Source: Spirochaetia bacterium (lineage in GTDB: Bacteria > Spirochaetota > Spirochaetia > Sphaerochaetales > Sphaerochaetaceae). Taken from it: 51,172 nt of DNA. The stretch's first letter is position 1. The number at the start of each line of letters is the position of its first letter. The stretch lies in contig RZYO01000006.1 in NCBI GenBank assembly GCA_009930325.1, forward strand, positions 1 through 51,172. Direction: 5' to 3'. The position numbers were made by a program, and so were the translations under genes. The notes beneath the pieces are model-generated. The model did not search any database. It was not told the DNA's origin and saw only the letters and a program-made list of their open reading frames with translations. Below, in pieces: positions 26,439-34,549 of this stretch.

Positions 26439-26467
26439 AAATTATCATTATCTCAATTGTTCGTCAA
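26439..26467 (-). promoter_or_regulatory. Promoter of tRNA-Ala
   Basis: On the minus strand, TTGACG (26467-26462) and TAATTT (26444-26439) are 17 bases apart. Confidence 0.65.
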
Positions 26468-26485
26468 TACTTTTAATTACTAAAA

Positions 26486-27160
26486 TTACAAATGCTCCCT
26501 ATTCATAAATAAAAAAGTGATTATTAAAAAAATATTTACAAATAAAATTGAGATTTGTTTGAATTGTAAAGTAATAACAGTACCTATAACTGCACCAATA
26601 ATAAATATAATAATTATAGAAAATGACCTAATTGCTATATCTCTATATTTTCTATCTTTAAAACTAATGAAATAAAATAAATTCTCACTTGCTGTTCTTA
26701 AATTTCCAGTGCACATAGTTGAAGCAAAACTAGTAGAATGCATCTTTCTAAAACTCTCAACTTGTAAAGCACATACAAAAGAAACCAGACTATTTGCAAT
26801 TATATTCGATAAATTATCTCTCTTAATAAAGGAAACAATACATAATACAAAAATCTCAAGTAACAATACATATTGCCTATGATGATATTTCTTATCCTTC
26901 GCGACATATCTAATATATTCTGAAATCAAAACACCTAATAAAAAAGAAAAAATAGGAATAAGATATTTCCAAATTTCATGATAATTTTTTTGAGCTATAT
27001 TGATTGCAACAAGCACCATATTCCCTGTTTGAGCATTAGCAAAAACTTCACCTCTTCCAAAGAAAGTATATGTATCTAAATAACCTCCACTTAAGGCTAA
27101 AAGAGAACCTACAATAAAACTTTCAGAAGTTTGAATACCTTTATTAAAATAAATACCCAT
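26486..27160 (-). CDS. YoaK/DUF1275 family membrane protein
   Basis: 224 residues with about six membrane segments. The family signature appears near the N-terminus: GGYLDTYTFFGRGEVFANAQTGN, with the expected central SFASTMCTGNLR. The family is widespread and has no established function; some members relate to stress survival. Its start (ATG 27160) lies 17 bases inside the end of the upstream exonuclease gene, so the two are co-transcribed and coupled. Confidence 0.88.
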   Translation of the reverse strand: MGIYFNKGIQTSESFIVGSLLALSGGYLDTYTFFGRGEVFANAQTGNMVLVAINIAQKNYHEIWKYLIPIFSFLLGVLISEYIRYVAKDKKYHHRQYVLLLEIFVLCIVSFIKRDNLSNIIANSLVSFVCALQVESFRKMHSTSFASTMCTGNLRTASENLFYFISFKDRKYRDIAIRSFSIIIIFIIGAVIGTVITLQFKQISILFVNIFLIITFLFMNREHL

Positions 27161-27728
27161 CTTCTACCATAACCCTAGATTTAACTTTTAAAGTATAATC
27201 TAAATAATTAATAAGCCTTTGTCTTTCAAAAGTATTATCACCACAAGCATATTTAAATAACTTTCCACAATTTATTGCATCATCAAGAGCATGGTGAGCT
27301 CGATAATTTAATTCAAAAATTTCACTTAAATAAGTTAATTTATGACTTTTATACTGTGGCCATTTTTTTCTACTAATTTGAAGTGTGCAATAAAAAACAT
27401 TTCTTGGATAAGAAAGAGAATATTCTTCTAAACATCCTTCTAAGACATTAAAATCAAATATTGCATTATGAGCAACAATAATATCCTCACCTATAAATTC
27501 TTGGATTTTAGGCCACACCTGATCAAAGGTAGGAGAAATTAAGCACTCCTCACTTGAAAGTCCATGAACTCTTGTCATGAAGGGATCAAAATATTTATAT
27601 TTAGGACAAAGAATAGAATAATATGTATCAACAACATTTCCTTCTTCATCAAATTTTGCTAATCCTATTGACGCAACACCGGCTTTTCTTGAATTTGCTG
27701 TTTCAAAATCCAAAGCAATATAATTCAT
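27144..27728 (-). CDS. DEDDh 3'-5' exonuclease (DnaQ-like)
   Basis: 194 residues, only an exonuclease domain. The catalytic set is Asp7 and Glu9 (LDFETAN), HNAIFDFN, and HHALDD near 141-146. It resembles stand-alone epsilon-type or RNase-T-type enzymes that trim DNA or RNA 3' ends. This is the second DEDDh protein in the window, without the BRCT domain of the first. It begins one base after the dtd stop and overlaps the DUF1275 gene, in the middle of a minus-strand operon. Confidence 0.85.
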   Translation of the reverse strand: MNYIALDFETANSRKAGVASIGLAKFDEEGNVVDTYYSILCPKYKYFDPFMTRVHGLSSEECLISPTFDQVWPKIQEFIGEDIIVAHNAIFDFNVLEGCLEEYSLSYPRNVFYCTLQISRKKWPQYKSHKLTYLSEIFELNYRAHHALDDAINCGKLFKYACGDNTFERQRLINYLDYTLKVKSRVMVEDGYLF

Positions 27729-28172
27729 CTAATCTATTTTCTCCAAAATCATAGTAACAGGTCCGTCATTTAAATATCGAACATCCATATGAGCTCCAAA
27801 GACCCCACTTTGAGTATCAAAACCTAATTCCTTAAATTTAGCTTTTGCTTTCTCATATAAGATTTCTGCTTTTTTGGGATCTTCTGCATTATCATAAGAA
27901 GGTCTATTTCCTTTTCTTAAGTTTGCATAAAGAGTAAATTGACTTACAATTAAAATTTTAGCATTTACATCAAAGGCACTTAAATTCATCTTATCATTTT
28001 CATCTCTAAACATTCTTAACTTAGATATTTTATTGACAATATAATCAACATATTCATCTTTGTCGCCTTTTGCTACTCCAAAATAAACTAAAAGTCCATT
28101 ATCTATTTGGCCAACAATTTCATTATCTACAGTAACAGATGCTTCTTTAACTCTTTGAATCACACATTTCAT
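27729..28172 (-). CDS. dtd: D-aminoacyl-tRNA deacylase
   Basis: 147 residues, the normal length for Dtd. The hallmark Ser-Gln-Phe-Thr stretch (IVSQFTLYANLRKGNRPSY) and the Gly-cis-Pro segment NDGPVT near the C-terminus are both present. Dtd frees tRNA from wrongly attached D-amino acids and glycine. The start is ATG 28172 (protein MKCVIQRV), with GAGG just upstream. A longer frame from 28226 would add 18 residues not found in the family. Confidence 0.95.
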   Translation of the reverse strand: MKCVIQRVKEASVTVDNEIVGQIDNGLLVYFGVAKGDKDEYVDYIVNKISKLRMFRDENDKMNLSAFDVNAKILIVSQFTLYANLRKGNRPSYDNAEDPKKAEILYEKAKAKFKELGFDTQSGVFGAHMDVRYLNDGPVTMILEKID

Positions 28173-28226
28173 ATATAACCTCAAATACTTATTTTCATTT
28201 TTTATACTAATAAAAATAGAAAACAA

Positions 28227-29093
28227 TTAAAAGAGACTTAATTGAACATATTCTTTTTCTTCAAATTTTTTTAAGTATGAAAAAATCTCATCAGTATTGT
28301 GCATAATGTTATTTAAAATACATGTTTCATCTATCAACTTTACTAACTTATCATTATTAAAACTATTAACAAAATAATTATTTTTATAATATTTGATATA
28401 TTTTTCTTTCATATTAGGAAATAATTTATCAAGTTGCTTATAATAATATTCTCTATTTCCTTCTCTAAGAGTCATACCTATTCCAAAATACAAAATACCT
28501 TTGACTTTTACCTTAATCATCATATCAAGCAAAGCACAAATATTTTCTTCATTATCTAAAATAAAAGGTAAAATAGGACCTAACCAAACAATAGTTGGGA
28601 TATTATTTTCACTAAAAATCTTTAAAGCATTAATTCTTTTTGAAGCTGGAGCAACATTAGGCTCAATCAATTTAGAGAGAGAATCTGTACTTGCTGTTAA
28701 AGTCATTTGAACAACACACTTAGTCTTTTCATTGATTTTCTTTATCAAATCTAAATCTCTAAGAATTAAATCAGATTTAGTTAACAATGTTATTCCAAAA
28801 CCATATTTATAAACCAACTCTAATGCACCTCGAGTAAGTTTTAAATCTTTTTCAATTGGTATATAAGGATCAGACATTGATCCTGTAAATATCATTGATT
28901 TATTTCTCTTTCTTTTTAAAGTATCTTCTAAAAGCTCAAGTGCATTTTCTTTAATTTCAACATCTTCAAAATCGTGATTAATATTATAACATCGGCTTCT
29001 TGAATCACAGTAAATACAACCATGAGTACAACCTCGATAAATATTCATATTCCCACTACTTGATAGTATTGATTTAGCCTTAACTTTATGCAC
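28227..29093 (-). CDS. Radical SAM protein (Rv2578c / SplB-like) with C-terminal QLSLF
   Basis: 288 residues. The radical-SAM cluster motif is Cys22-x3-Cys26-x2-Cys29 (RGCTHGCIYCDSRS), followed by a TIM-barrel pattern with FTGSMSDPYIPIE and LLTKSDLILRD. This is the Rv2578c-type group related to spore photoproduct lyase, usually linked to DNA repair, though the reaction is not settled. The very last five residues are Gln-Leu-Ser-Leu-Phe, identical to the consensus peptide that binds the DNA polymerase sliding clamp. Clamp binding is an inference from that match. It follows the NimA-like gene by eight bases. Confidence 0.82.
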   Translation of the reverse strand: MHKVKAKSILSSSGNMNIYRGCTHGCIYCDSRSRCYNINHDFEDVEIKENALELLEDTLKRKRNKSMIFTGSMSDPYIPIEKDLKLTRGALELVYKYGFGITLLTKSDLILRDLDLIKKINEKTKCVVQMTLTASTDSLSKLIEPNVAPASKRINALKIFSENNIPTIVWLGPILPFILDNEENICALLDMMIKVKVKGILYFGIGMTLREGNREYYYKQLDKLFPNMKEKYIKYYKNNYFVNSFNNDKLVKLIDETCILNNIMHNTDEIFSYLKKFEEKEYVQLSLF

Positions 29094-29101
29094 TTAGACC
29101 T

Positions 29102-29575
29102 CTAATGAATTTTTGCACTAAATGAATTAACTTCTATTTTCATAACTAAAACATTATTAATCGAATTATCATTATATTTGAAATCATCTTTTTTAGTTAT
29201 ACTTTTCATAATCAATTTTAAAGCATGAAGTTTATCATCTCTATTCTCAACTATTGAAGCGTTGCCTACTCCAATAATACTCTTATAATAATAAGTATAA
29301 GTACAAGCAATATCATCAGTTCCTTCAAGTTTTACTTTTTCATCTATTTCAAAAGCTACTTCTTGATTACCTTTATAAAAAATATTGGCTTTTCTCCCTT
29401 CTTTTGCCCCGTGGAAAAATAAAATTAATTTATCCTCAATAAATTCATATCCATAATTTAATGGAACAATATATAATCCTTCTTCATCCTTTAAAGCTAT
29501 TCTACACACATCATTATTTTCTAATATCTCAATAATTTGAAAGTTATCTGTAACTTGTCTTTCTTTTCTTCTCAT
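29102..29575 (-). CDS. Pyridoxamine 5'-phosphate oxidase family flavoprotein (NimA-like)
   Basis: 157 residues with the split-barrel FMN-binding pattern. The start MRRKERQVTD, then CRIALKDEEGLYIVPLNYGY and FFHGAKEGRK, is typical of the nitroimidazole-resistance (Nim) subgroup. NimA-type enzymes are proposed to reduce nitro groups to amines; the normal substrate is unknown. It is probably co-transcribed with the SDR gene upstream (29 bases) and the radical SAM gene downstream. Confidence 0.88.
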   Translation of the reverse strand: MRRKERQVTDNFQIIEILENNDVCRIALKDEEGLYIVPLNYGYEFIEDKLILFFHGAKEGRKANIFYKGNQEVAFEIDEKVKLEGTDDIACTYTYYYKSIIGVGNASIVENRDDKLHALKLIMKSITKKDDFKYNDNSINNVLVMKIEVNSFSAKIH

Positions 29576-29604
29576 TTAAATATCCTTAAATTTTAAGTCT
29601 TAAT

Positions 29605-30432
29605 TTATTTTAAAAAAACCTTTAATAAAATACTATCATAAAGTTTATCACTTAATAATCTTCTAGCAAATAATAACGTTTTAGAATTTTTACCTACTAA
29701 ATATCTTGTTTTAGCTTTGTTTTTTAAAACGGCTTTAACTATAGTTGAACAAACAAGAGAAGGAGCACTTATTCCTTTTTCACTTGAATAAATTTTCTTT
29801 AAATTATCGGCTACTAAAGAAGCATTTTTCTTATAAGGGGAATTAGCACTTCTTTTCTTTAAATTATCTGATGCAATAATTCCCCAATCAGTTTTAATTG
29901 CACCTGGCTCAATTATTACAACATCGATATTAAATTCTTTAACTTCTATTCTCAAGCAATCACTTAAAGCTTCAAGAGCAAACTTTGTTGCATGATACCA
30001 AGCGCCAAAAGGAGTATGAACTTTCCCTCCAACAGATGATACATTTATTATTTTTCCTTTGTTTTTTTCTCTCATATGTGGCAAGACTAATTGTATCATT
30101 CTAGACAAACCAAATATATTAACTTCAAATTGCCTTTTTGCTTCTTCGATTTCAACATCTTCAATTGCACCATAAGAGCCATATCCAGCATTATTTATTA
30201 AAATGTCTACACCACCAGATTTTTTATTAATTTCATTAATACAAGAAATTATACTATTTTCATCACATAAATCTAAGTAGATTATATTAATACCTTTTTC
30301 TTCTAATGGTTTAAGGTTTTCAACTCTTCTTGCAGCTCCCCAAACAATGTATCCCTTCTCTTTTAATTTAAGAGCAGTATTAAAGCCAATTCCACTACTT
30401 GCCCCGGTTACTAATACAACTTCATCTCTCAT
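29605..30432 (-). CDS. Short-chain dehydrogenase/reductase
   Basis: 275 residues of classical SDR design: cofactor motif TGASSGIG (10-17), NNAGYG, catalytic Ser in INVSSVGGK, and Tyr-x3-Lys in WYHATKFALE. The VIIEPGAIKTDW segment and helical C-terminus are also normal. It oxidises or reduces a hydroxyl/keto group with NAD(P). Substrate cannot be read. The first gene of the minus-strand block; 95 bases separate it from the Crp-family gene, and no clear promoter was picked out. Confidence 0.88.
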   Translation of the reverse strand: MRDEVVLVTGASSGIGFNTALKLKEKGYIVWGAARRVENLKPLEEKGINIIYLDLCDENSIISCINEINKKSGGVDILINNAGYGSYGAIEDVEIEEAKRQFEVNIFGLSRMIQLVLPHMREKNKGKIINVSSVGGKVHTPFGAWYHATKFALEALSDCLRIEVKEFNIDVVIIEPGAIKTDWGIIASDNLKKRSANSPYKKNASLVADNLKKIYSSEKGISAPSLVCSTIVKAVLKNKAKTRYLVGKNSKTLLFARRLLSDKLYDSILLKVFLK

Positions 30433-30527
30433 AATTAATACTCCAGATTTTTATAACTAATATTTCTTTAGTTTTTATTATTTTCTTAAATACAAATAAT
30501 TAGTTAAATATTATAACACTTATTCTA

Positions 30528-31160
30528 TTACAATAATGTAATTATTTTATTATTAATTGAAATAATCTCTTCATCTTTCATTTTTTTTAACTCTCTAAAT
30601 AATGATTGACGTTGAATCCCTAAATAATCAGCTAACTCTTTTTTTGAAATTGGTAAAACAATTGATTTTGATTTTTGAACAATAGATTGTTCATTAAAAT
30701 ATTTTATCAAATTTTCTCTAATTGTTTTTTTATGAAACATAAATACTTTCTGATTTAAATTTTGAGAATTAATCGATAAGGCTTTAAAAAACTTAATAGT
30801 AAAATCATAGTTCTTTAATAATTGCTCAATTGCAGTTTTTGAAATACTAATTATTTGAGTTTGCCCTTCACTATAGAAATTTAAAGGATACTTACCTCCT
30901 GTTAAAATCATATTAGCTCCAATAATACTTCCTCTCTTAAATTCAAACATAGTAGTAGCATTACCATTTTCACTTAATGAATAAGCAATAACTTTCCCAT
31001 CAACAACAATATCTACAAAATTACATTCTTCATTAATTTCTCTTATAGTATTATTTTTTACAAAGTTTTTTATTTTAATAGTTCTATCTTTTATAAAAGT
31101 ATCAATATTATCAATTTTATCAAAATAAGGTACTTTTTCTAATATTTCATTATAATTCAT
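30528..31160 (-). CDS. Crp/Fnr-family transcriptional regulator
   Basis: 210 residues: an N-terminal cyclic-nucleotide-type beta-roll (about 15-120, including GSIIGANMILTGGKYP) and a C-terminal winged helix with recognition segment SKKELADYLGIQRQSLFRE. Only one cysteine is present in the sensor region, so it is not an Fe-S oxygen sensor of the FNR kind. It is divergent from the ferredoxin-fused half-permease pair (152 bases between starts), which is its most likely target. Confidence 0.88.
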   Translation of the reverse strand: MNYNEILEKVPYFDKIDNIDTFIKDRTIKIKNFVKNNTIREINEECNFVDIVVDGKVIAYSLSENGNATTMFEFKRGSIIGANMILTGGKYPLNFYSEGQTQIISISKTAIEQLLKNYDFTIKFFKALSINSQNLNQKVFMFHKKTIRENLIKYFNEQSIVQKSKSIVLPISKKELADYLGIQRQSLFRELKKMKDEEIISINNKIITLL

Positions 31161-31253
31161 AATTTATCCTTAACACTTAAATAAACATTTTTTATTAAAA
31201 TGCTTGCTTATTTTACTTTAATAATATATTCGATTTTACATCAAAAAGAAACA

Positions 31254-31288
31254 TTGGTGTCTATTATTCTCACATATTATAGATAATA
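31254..31288 (+). promoter_or_regulatory. Candidate promoter and small palindrome of the second half-permease pair
   Basis: TTGGTG (31254-31259) and TATAGA (31278-31283) are 18 bases apart. TATTAT (31275-31280) and ATAATA (31283-31288) form an inverted repeat over the -10. AGGAG lies before ATG 31313. The Crp-type protein encoded next door could bind here. Confidence 0.35.
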
Positions 31289-31312
31289 CTATGCGACAAA
31301 TAGGAGATAATA

Positions 31313-31795
31313 ATGGATATATTTACCTTAAGCATGTGGTTTATTACAATAATATTTGTAATCGTATCGATTATAAAAGATAAAGAGAAAACAATTAATG
31401 CCTTAAAAGTTGCATTAAAAATGGGAAAAGCTATGGCTTTAAGTATTTTCTCAATAATCTTTTTAATTGGCTTAGTACTCGCAATTATTCCACCAGAAAA
31501 TATAGCAAAATTTATTGAAAGCCAAAATCCAATAATTGCTACAATTGGATCAGCACTACTTGGAACAATTACTTTAATTCCTGCATTTATTGCTTTCCCA
31601 TTAGTTGGAACTTTGGTAAATGCATCAGTAAATATTGTTGCAGCAGTCGCTTTCTTAACAACATTGACTATGGTTGGAATTGTAACCTTCCCATTAGAGA
31701 AAAAAGAATTTGGACTTAAATTTGCAATAACAAGAAATACACTTAGTTTTGTTTTTGCATTACTTATAGCTTTATTTATGGGGATAATATTATGA
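31313..31795 (+). CDS. First half of a second split permease
   Basis: 160 residues, the same length as its counterpart at 23473, and similarly four to five membrane segments. Shared features are an early IKDKEKT, LGTITLIPAFIAFPL in the middle, and a late P-x-E-K ... RN. The stop overlaps the next start by four bases (ATGA), again as in the first pair. The conserved two-gene architecture shows this is a stable arrangement rather than a broken gene. Substrate unknown. Confidence 0.6.
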   Translation: MDIFTLSMWFITIIFVIVSIIKDKEKTINALKVALKMGKAMALSIFSIIFLIGLVLAIIPPENIAKFIESQNPIIATIGSALLGTITLIPAFIAFPLVGTLVNASVNIVAAVAFLTTLTMVGIVTFPLEKKEFGLKFAITRNTLSFVFALLIALFMGIIL

Positions 31796-32493
31796 TTAAA
31801 AAAATTAAAAACAATTTGTTCATTATATTAATAGTATTAACTTATATTTCTCTTTTTATTTTCAAAAAAGAATTAGCCATTACTTCAGTAAAAAATAGTG
31901 GTTATTATATAAAAGAAATGTTAATGATTATGCCAATAATTTTTGTTTTAACAGCCCTTTTAGATACTTGGGTTGATAAAAACACTATCATGAAATATTT
32001 AGGTAGAGATTCAAAATCAAAAGGAGTTTTTCTCTCTTTTATTTTAGGAAGTGTATCCGCAGGACCTATATATGCTGCTTTCCCAATTTGTGTAATGCTT
32101 CATAAAAAAGGAGCTTCTATAAGAAATATTGTAATTATATTAAGTTCATGGGCAGTAATAAAAGTTCCCATGCTTATTAATGAAGTAAAATTCTTAGGTG
32201 GAACATTTATGTTTACACGTTGGATTTTAACAATAATTGCAATTCTCATCTTCTCTTATATAAGCGATAAAATAATTAAAGATGAAGATTTAATGGTAGA
32301 AAAAGATTATTTAAATAATAAAGTAAATATAAATATTAGAGCTTGCATTGGCTGTGGTATTTGTAAAAAAACATACCCTGAGTTTTTCTCAATTGAAAAT
32401 AAAAAAGCTTATATTAATGAAGTTGATAATATCAATAATACTCTTGTTGAAAAAGCAATTAAAGATTGTCCCGTTAATGCAATAAATAAATAA
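31792..32493 (+). CDS. Second half of a split permease fused to a C-terminal ferredoxin domain
   Basis: 233 residues. The first 170 match the second half of the other pair (SVSAGPIYAAFPICVMLHKKG). The last 60 form a cytosolic single-cluster ferredoxin: CIGCGICKKTYPEFF provides C-x2-C-x2-C, and CPVNAI near the end gives the fourth cysteine, enough for one [4Fe-4S] cluster. The membrane half ends in a charged linker (KIIKDEDLMVEKD). The fusion links transport to an electron carrier or a redox or metal sensor. I do not know a described protein with this layout. Confidence 0.65.
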   Translation: MIKKIKNNLFIILIVLTYISLFIFKKELAITSVKNSGYYIKEMLMIMPIIFVLTALLDTWVDKNTIMKYLGRDSKSKGVFLSFILGSVSAGPIYAAFPICVMLHKKGASIRNIVIILSSWAVIKVPMLINEVKFLGGTFMFTRWILTIIAILIFSYISDKIIKDEDLMVEKDYLNNKVNINIRACIGCGICKKTYPEFFSIENKKAYINEVDNINNTLVEKAIKDCPVNAINK

Positions 32494-32520
32494 TATTAAC
32501 AATATTAATTCTGTAAATTA

Positions 32521-33468
32521 TTAAATTAATACTTTTTGATAAAGAGATAGCACATTTTCATGGGCTATCTTTTTTACTATTTTATTTGAATATCTCTTTT
32601 CTAATTCTTTAATTATTAGTTGCATATTACTTGAATTTTTTATTTGAAGTTTTGAATCTATCCCATCTAAATCAGCACCAAATCCAATTGAATTTTCTCC
32701 ACCTAAATCTAAAATATGATCAATGTGAAAAAGTAAATCTGAAATTCTAGACTCACTATTAATTCTATCACAAATAAATTCCGTACAAAAATTTAAACCA
32801 ATTACACATTCTCTTTCAATCATTTTTAGAATAAGATTATCATCTAAGTTTCTACCTACAGGAGTTATGGAATAAGCATTTGAATGACTTGCAACAAAAG
32901 GCTTCTTACTTTCTTTTAAGACATCTTCTACAAGTTTATTTGAGCCATGAGAAACATCTATAATAATATGAAGCTCTTCCATTTTATTAATATATTTTTT
33001 CCCCAAATTGGTTAATCCATTAATATTATCTACTCTTTTTAAATCTTCAAGTGAATTCAAATTATAACCATCAAGATTAGGATACCCTACTTCATTTGGA
33101 TAATTCCAAGTAAGAGTTATCATTCTAACACCTTTGTTATAAAAATCAGATAAAGAAGAATAAGGGACAATAGCACTGTCTTCTATAGTTAACATTGTAT
33201 TAATTGAATCAAAATTTATATCATCATATTTATAGACTTTATTAATATTATATTTTTCTGTTTCTCTATTATAAAAATCAATTATTAATTTTGCTTTTTC
33301 TTCAAGATTTTCTTCTCTTGTGCTATCTAAAAATATAGCCATGTTTTGTAGAAGATAATCACCCTTTCTCATTTTATTTATATCTATGTGTAAATCATTC
33401 TTATATAAATTTTGATTAGTATTATACATCTCAACAATTGTATCACAGTGCATATCAACAATTTTCAT
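32521..33468 (-). CDS. Membrane dipeptidase family (peptidase M19)
   Basis: 315 residues of the renal-dipeptidase TIM-barrel family. Zinc ligands are visible as VDMHCDT (His-x-Asp), the bridging glutamate in TIEDSA, and later histidines in DVSHGSNK and ASHSNAYS. FGADLDGID matches the C-terminal substrate-site aspartate. It hydrolyses dipeptides, perhaps D-amino-acid containing ones. No signal peptide or anchor is present despite the family name, so it is cytosolic. It stands alone between the permease pair and the AraC gene. Confidence 0.92.
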   Translation of the reverse strand: MKIVDMHCDTIVEMYNTNQNLYKNDLHIDINKMRKGDYLLQNMAIFLDSTREENLEEKAKLIIDFYNRETEKYNINKVYKYDDINFDSINTMLTIEDSAIVPYSSLSDFYNKGVRMITLTWNYPNEVGYPNLDGYNLNSLEDLKRVDNINGLTNLGKKYINKMEELHIIIDVSHGSNKLVEDVLKESKKPFVASHSNAYSITPVGRNLDDNLILKMIERECVIGLNFCTEFICDRINSESRISDLLFHIDHILDLGGENSIGFGADLDGIDSKLQIKNSSNMQLIIKELEKRYSNKIVKKIAHENVLSLYQKVLI

Positions 33469-33501
33469 ATATATTGCTCCTACTCTTAATTTTATTATAA
33501 T

Positions 33502-34362
33502 TTAATTCTTAAATGATGCTGGAGTTAATCCATAATATCTTTTAAATTCTCTTGAAAATTGAGATACGCTTTCATATCCAATAAACTGAGCAACATCCAT
33601 TGTCTTTAATTTCTGTTGTTCTAAAAGATCTTTAGCTTTCTTTAATCTTACTTTCTTTAAATATTGCAAAGGAGTTTCTCCAGTTAAAGATTTAAACAAT
33701 TTATAAAAACCTGAAGAACTCATAGAACATTCTTTTGCCAAATCATCAACACTAATATGATTATTAAAATCTAGATGAATTAGTTTTAAAGCTTTTGCAA
33801 GTCTATCATATTCACTTCCATTTGCACACAAAGAATATAAAATATCTTTACTATCTCCTTGAAGAACTAAATATAATATCTCTCTAACAATTGAAGGAGC
33901 TAAAATTTTTGCATCAATTTCATTTTGTAATGTAGTTAACAATCTAAGTGAAGCATTCTCAATTTTATCATCAATTTTAATAGGGTTTGCAATAAAAGTG
34001 TTGATATTTATTTTGGAAGGTTTTAAGTTCATCTTTAATACCAACTCATTTAATGTAGATAAATCTATTTCAATGTGTATCCCAAAAACGGGATCGTCTT
34101 TTGAGGCAATTGCCTCACATTCAAATTGTAAGTGAGTTGGTAATACTAAATAGTAATTTCTACTGTATTCAAAGTGTCTCTCTCCAATGTAACCATGTTT
34201 GATTCCATTCAATACAATCAATATTCCTGGCTTATAATCAAGTAGTTGTCTTTTTAGAGAATAATCATTCTTAAAAATTCTAACTCCTTCTATATAAGTG
34301 TCATTAAACCCTTCTTTCAAATTATTATCTATAATATATTTTATTGCATCATTACATTTCAT
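33502..34362 (-). CDS. AraC-family transcriptional regulator
   Basis: 286 residues. The N-terminal part is a beta-rich sensor domain with no recognised ligand. The C-terminal 100 residues have the two helix-turn-helix units (VDDLAKECSMSSSGFYKLFK ... VAQFIGYESVSQFSREFKRY) and the YYGLTPASFK ending. The start is ATG 34362 with GAGGA ahead; the longer frame from 34410 adds a hydrophobic stretch with no ribosome site. It is divergent from an iron alcohol dehydrogenase with two direct-repeat half-sites between them. Control of that gene is likely. Confidence 0.9.
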   Translation of the reverse strand: MKCNDAIKYIIDNNLKEGFNDTYIEGVRIFKNDYSLKRQLLDYKPGILIVLNGIKHGYIGERHFEYSRNYYLVLPTHLQFECEAIASKDDPVFGIHIEIDLSTLNELVLKMNLKPSKININTFIANPIKIDDKIENASLRLLTTLQNEIDAKILAPSIVREILYLVLQGDSKDILYSLCANGSEYDRLAKALKLIHLDFNNHISVDDLAKECSMSSSGFYKLFKSLTGETPLQYLKKVRLKKAKDLLEQQKLKTMDVAQFIGYESVSQFSREFKRYYGLTPASFKN

Positions 34363-34444
34363 AATATTCCTCTTTATTGATAATAATATAGGAAATAACA
34401 ACAAAATCAATCTTTTTAACTACATTTTCTTTAAACTTTATAGG

Positions 34445-34474
34445 ATTAGGCAATAAAGTTTATTTAATTAGGCA
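34445..34474. promoter_or_regulatory. Two direct-repeat half-sites, candidate AraC operator
   Basis: ATTAGGCA occurs at 34445-34452 and again at 34467-34474, 22 bases start to start and in the same orientation. Two helical turns apart is the arrangement AraC-type dimers use. The pair lies between the divergent AraC gene and the alcohol dehydrogenase. Confidence 0.5.
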
Positions 34475-34549
34475 TTTATAAATCAATAAATATTGGTTAA
34501 ATTATATATAGAAAATAAAAAAGTTATAATTAAGGAGATTTTTTAAATT

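Noticed and set aside
31258-31274. CRP-type site TGTCT-N7-TCACA near the second permease promoter
   Set aside because: Spacing is seven rather than six and one arm mismatches the consensus.
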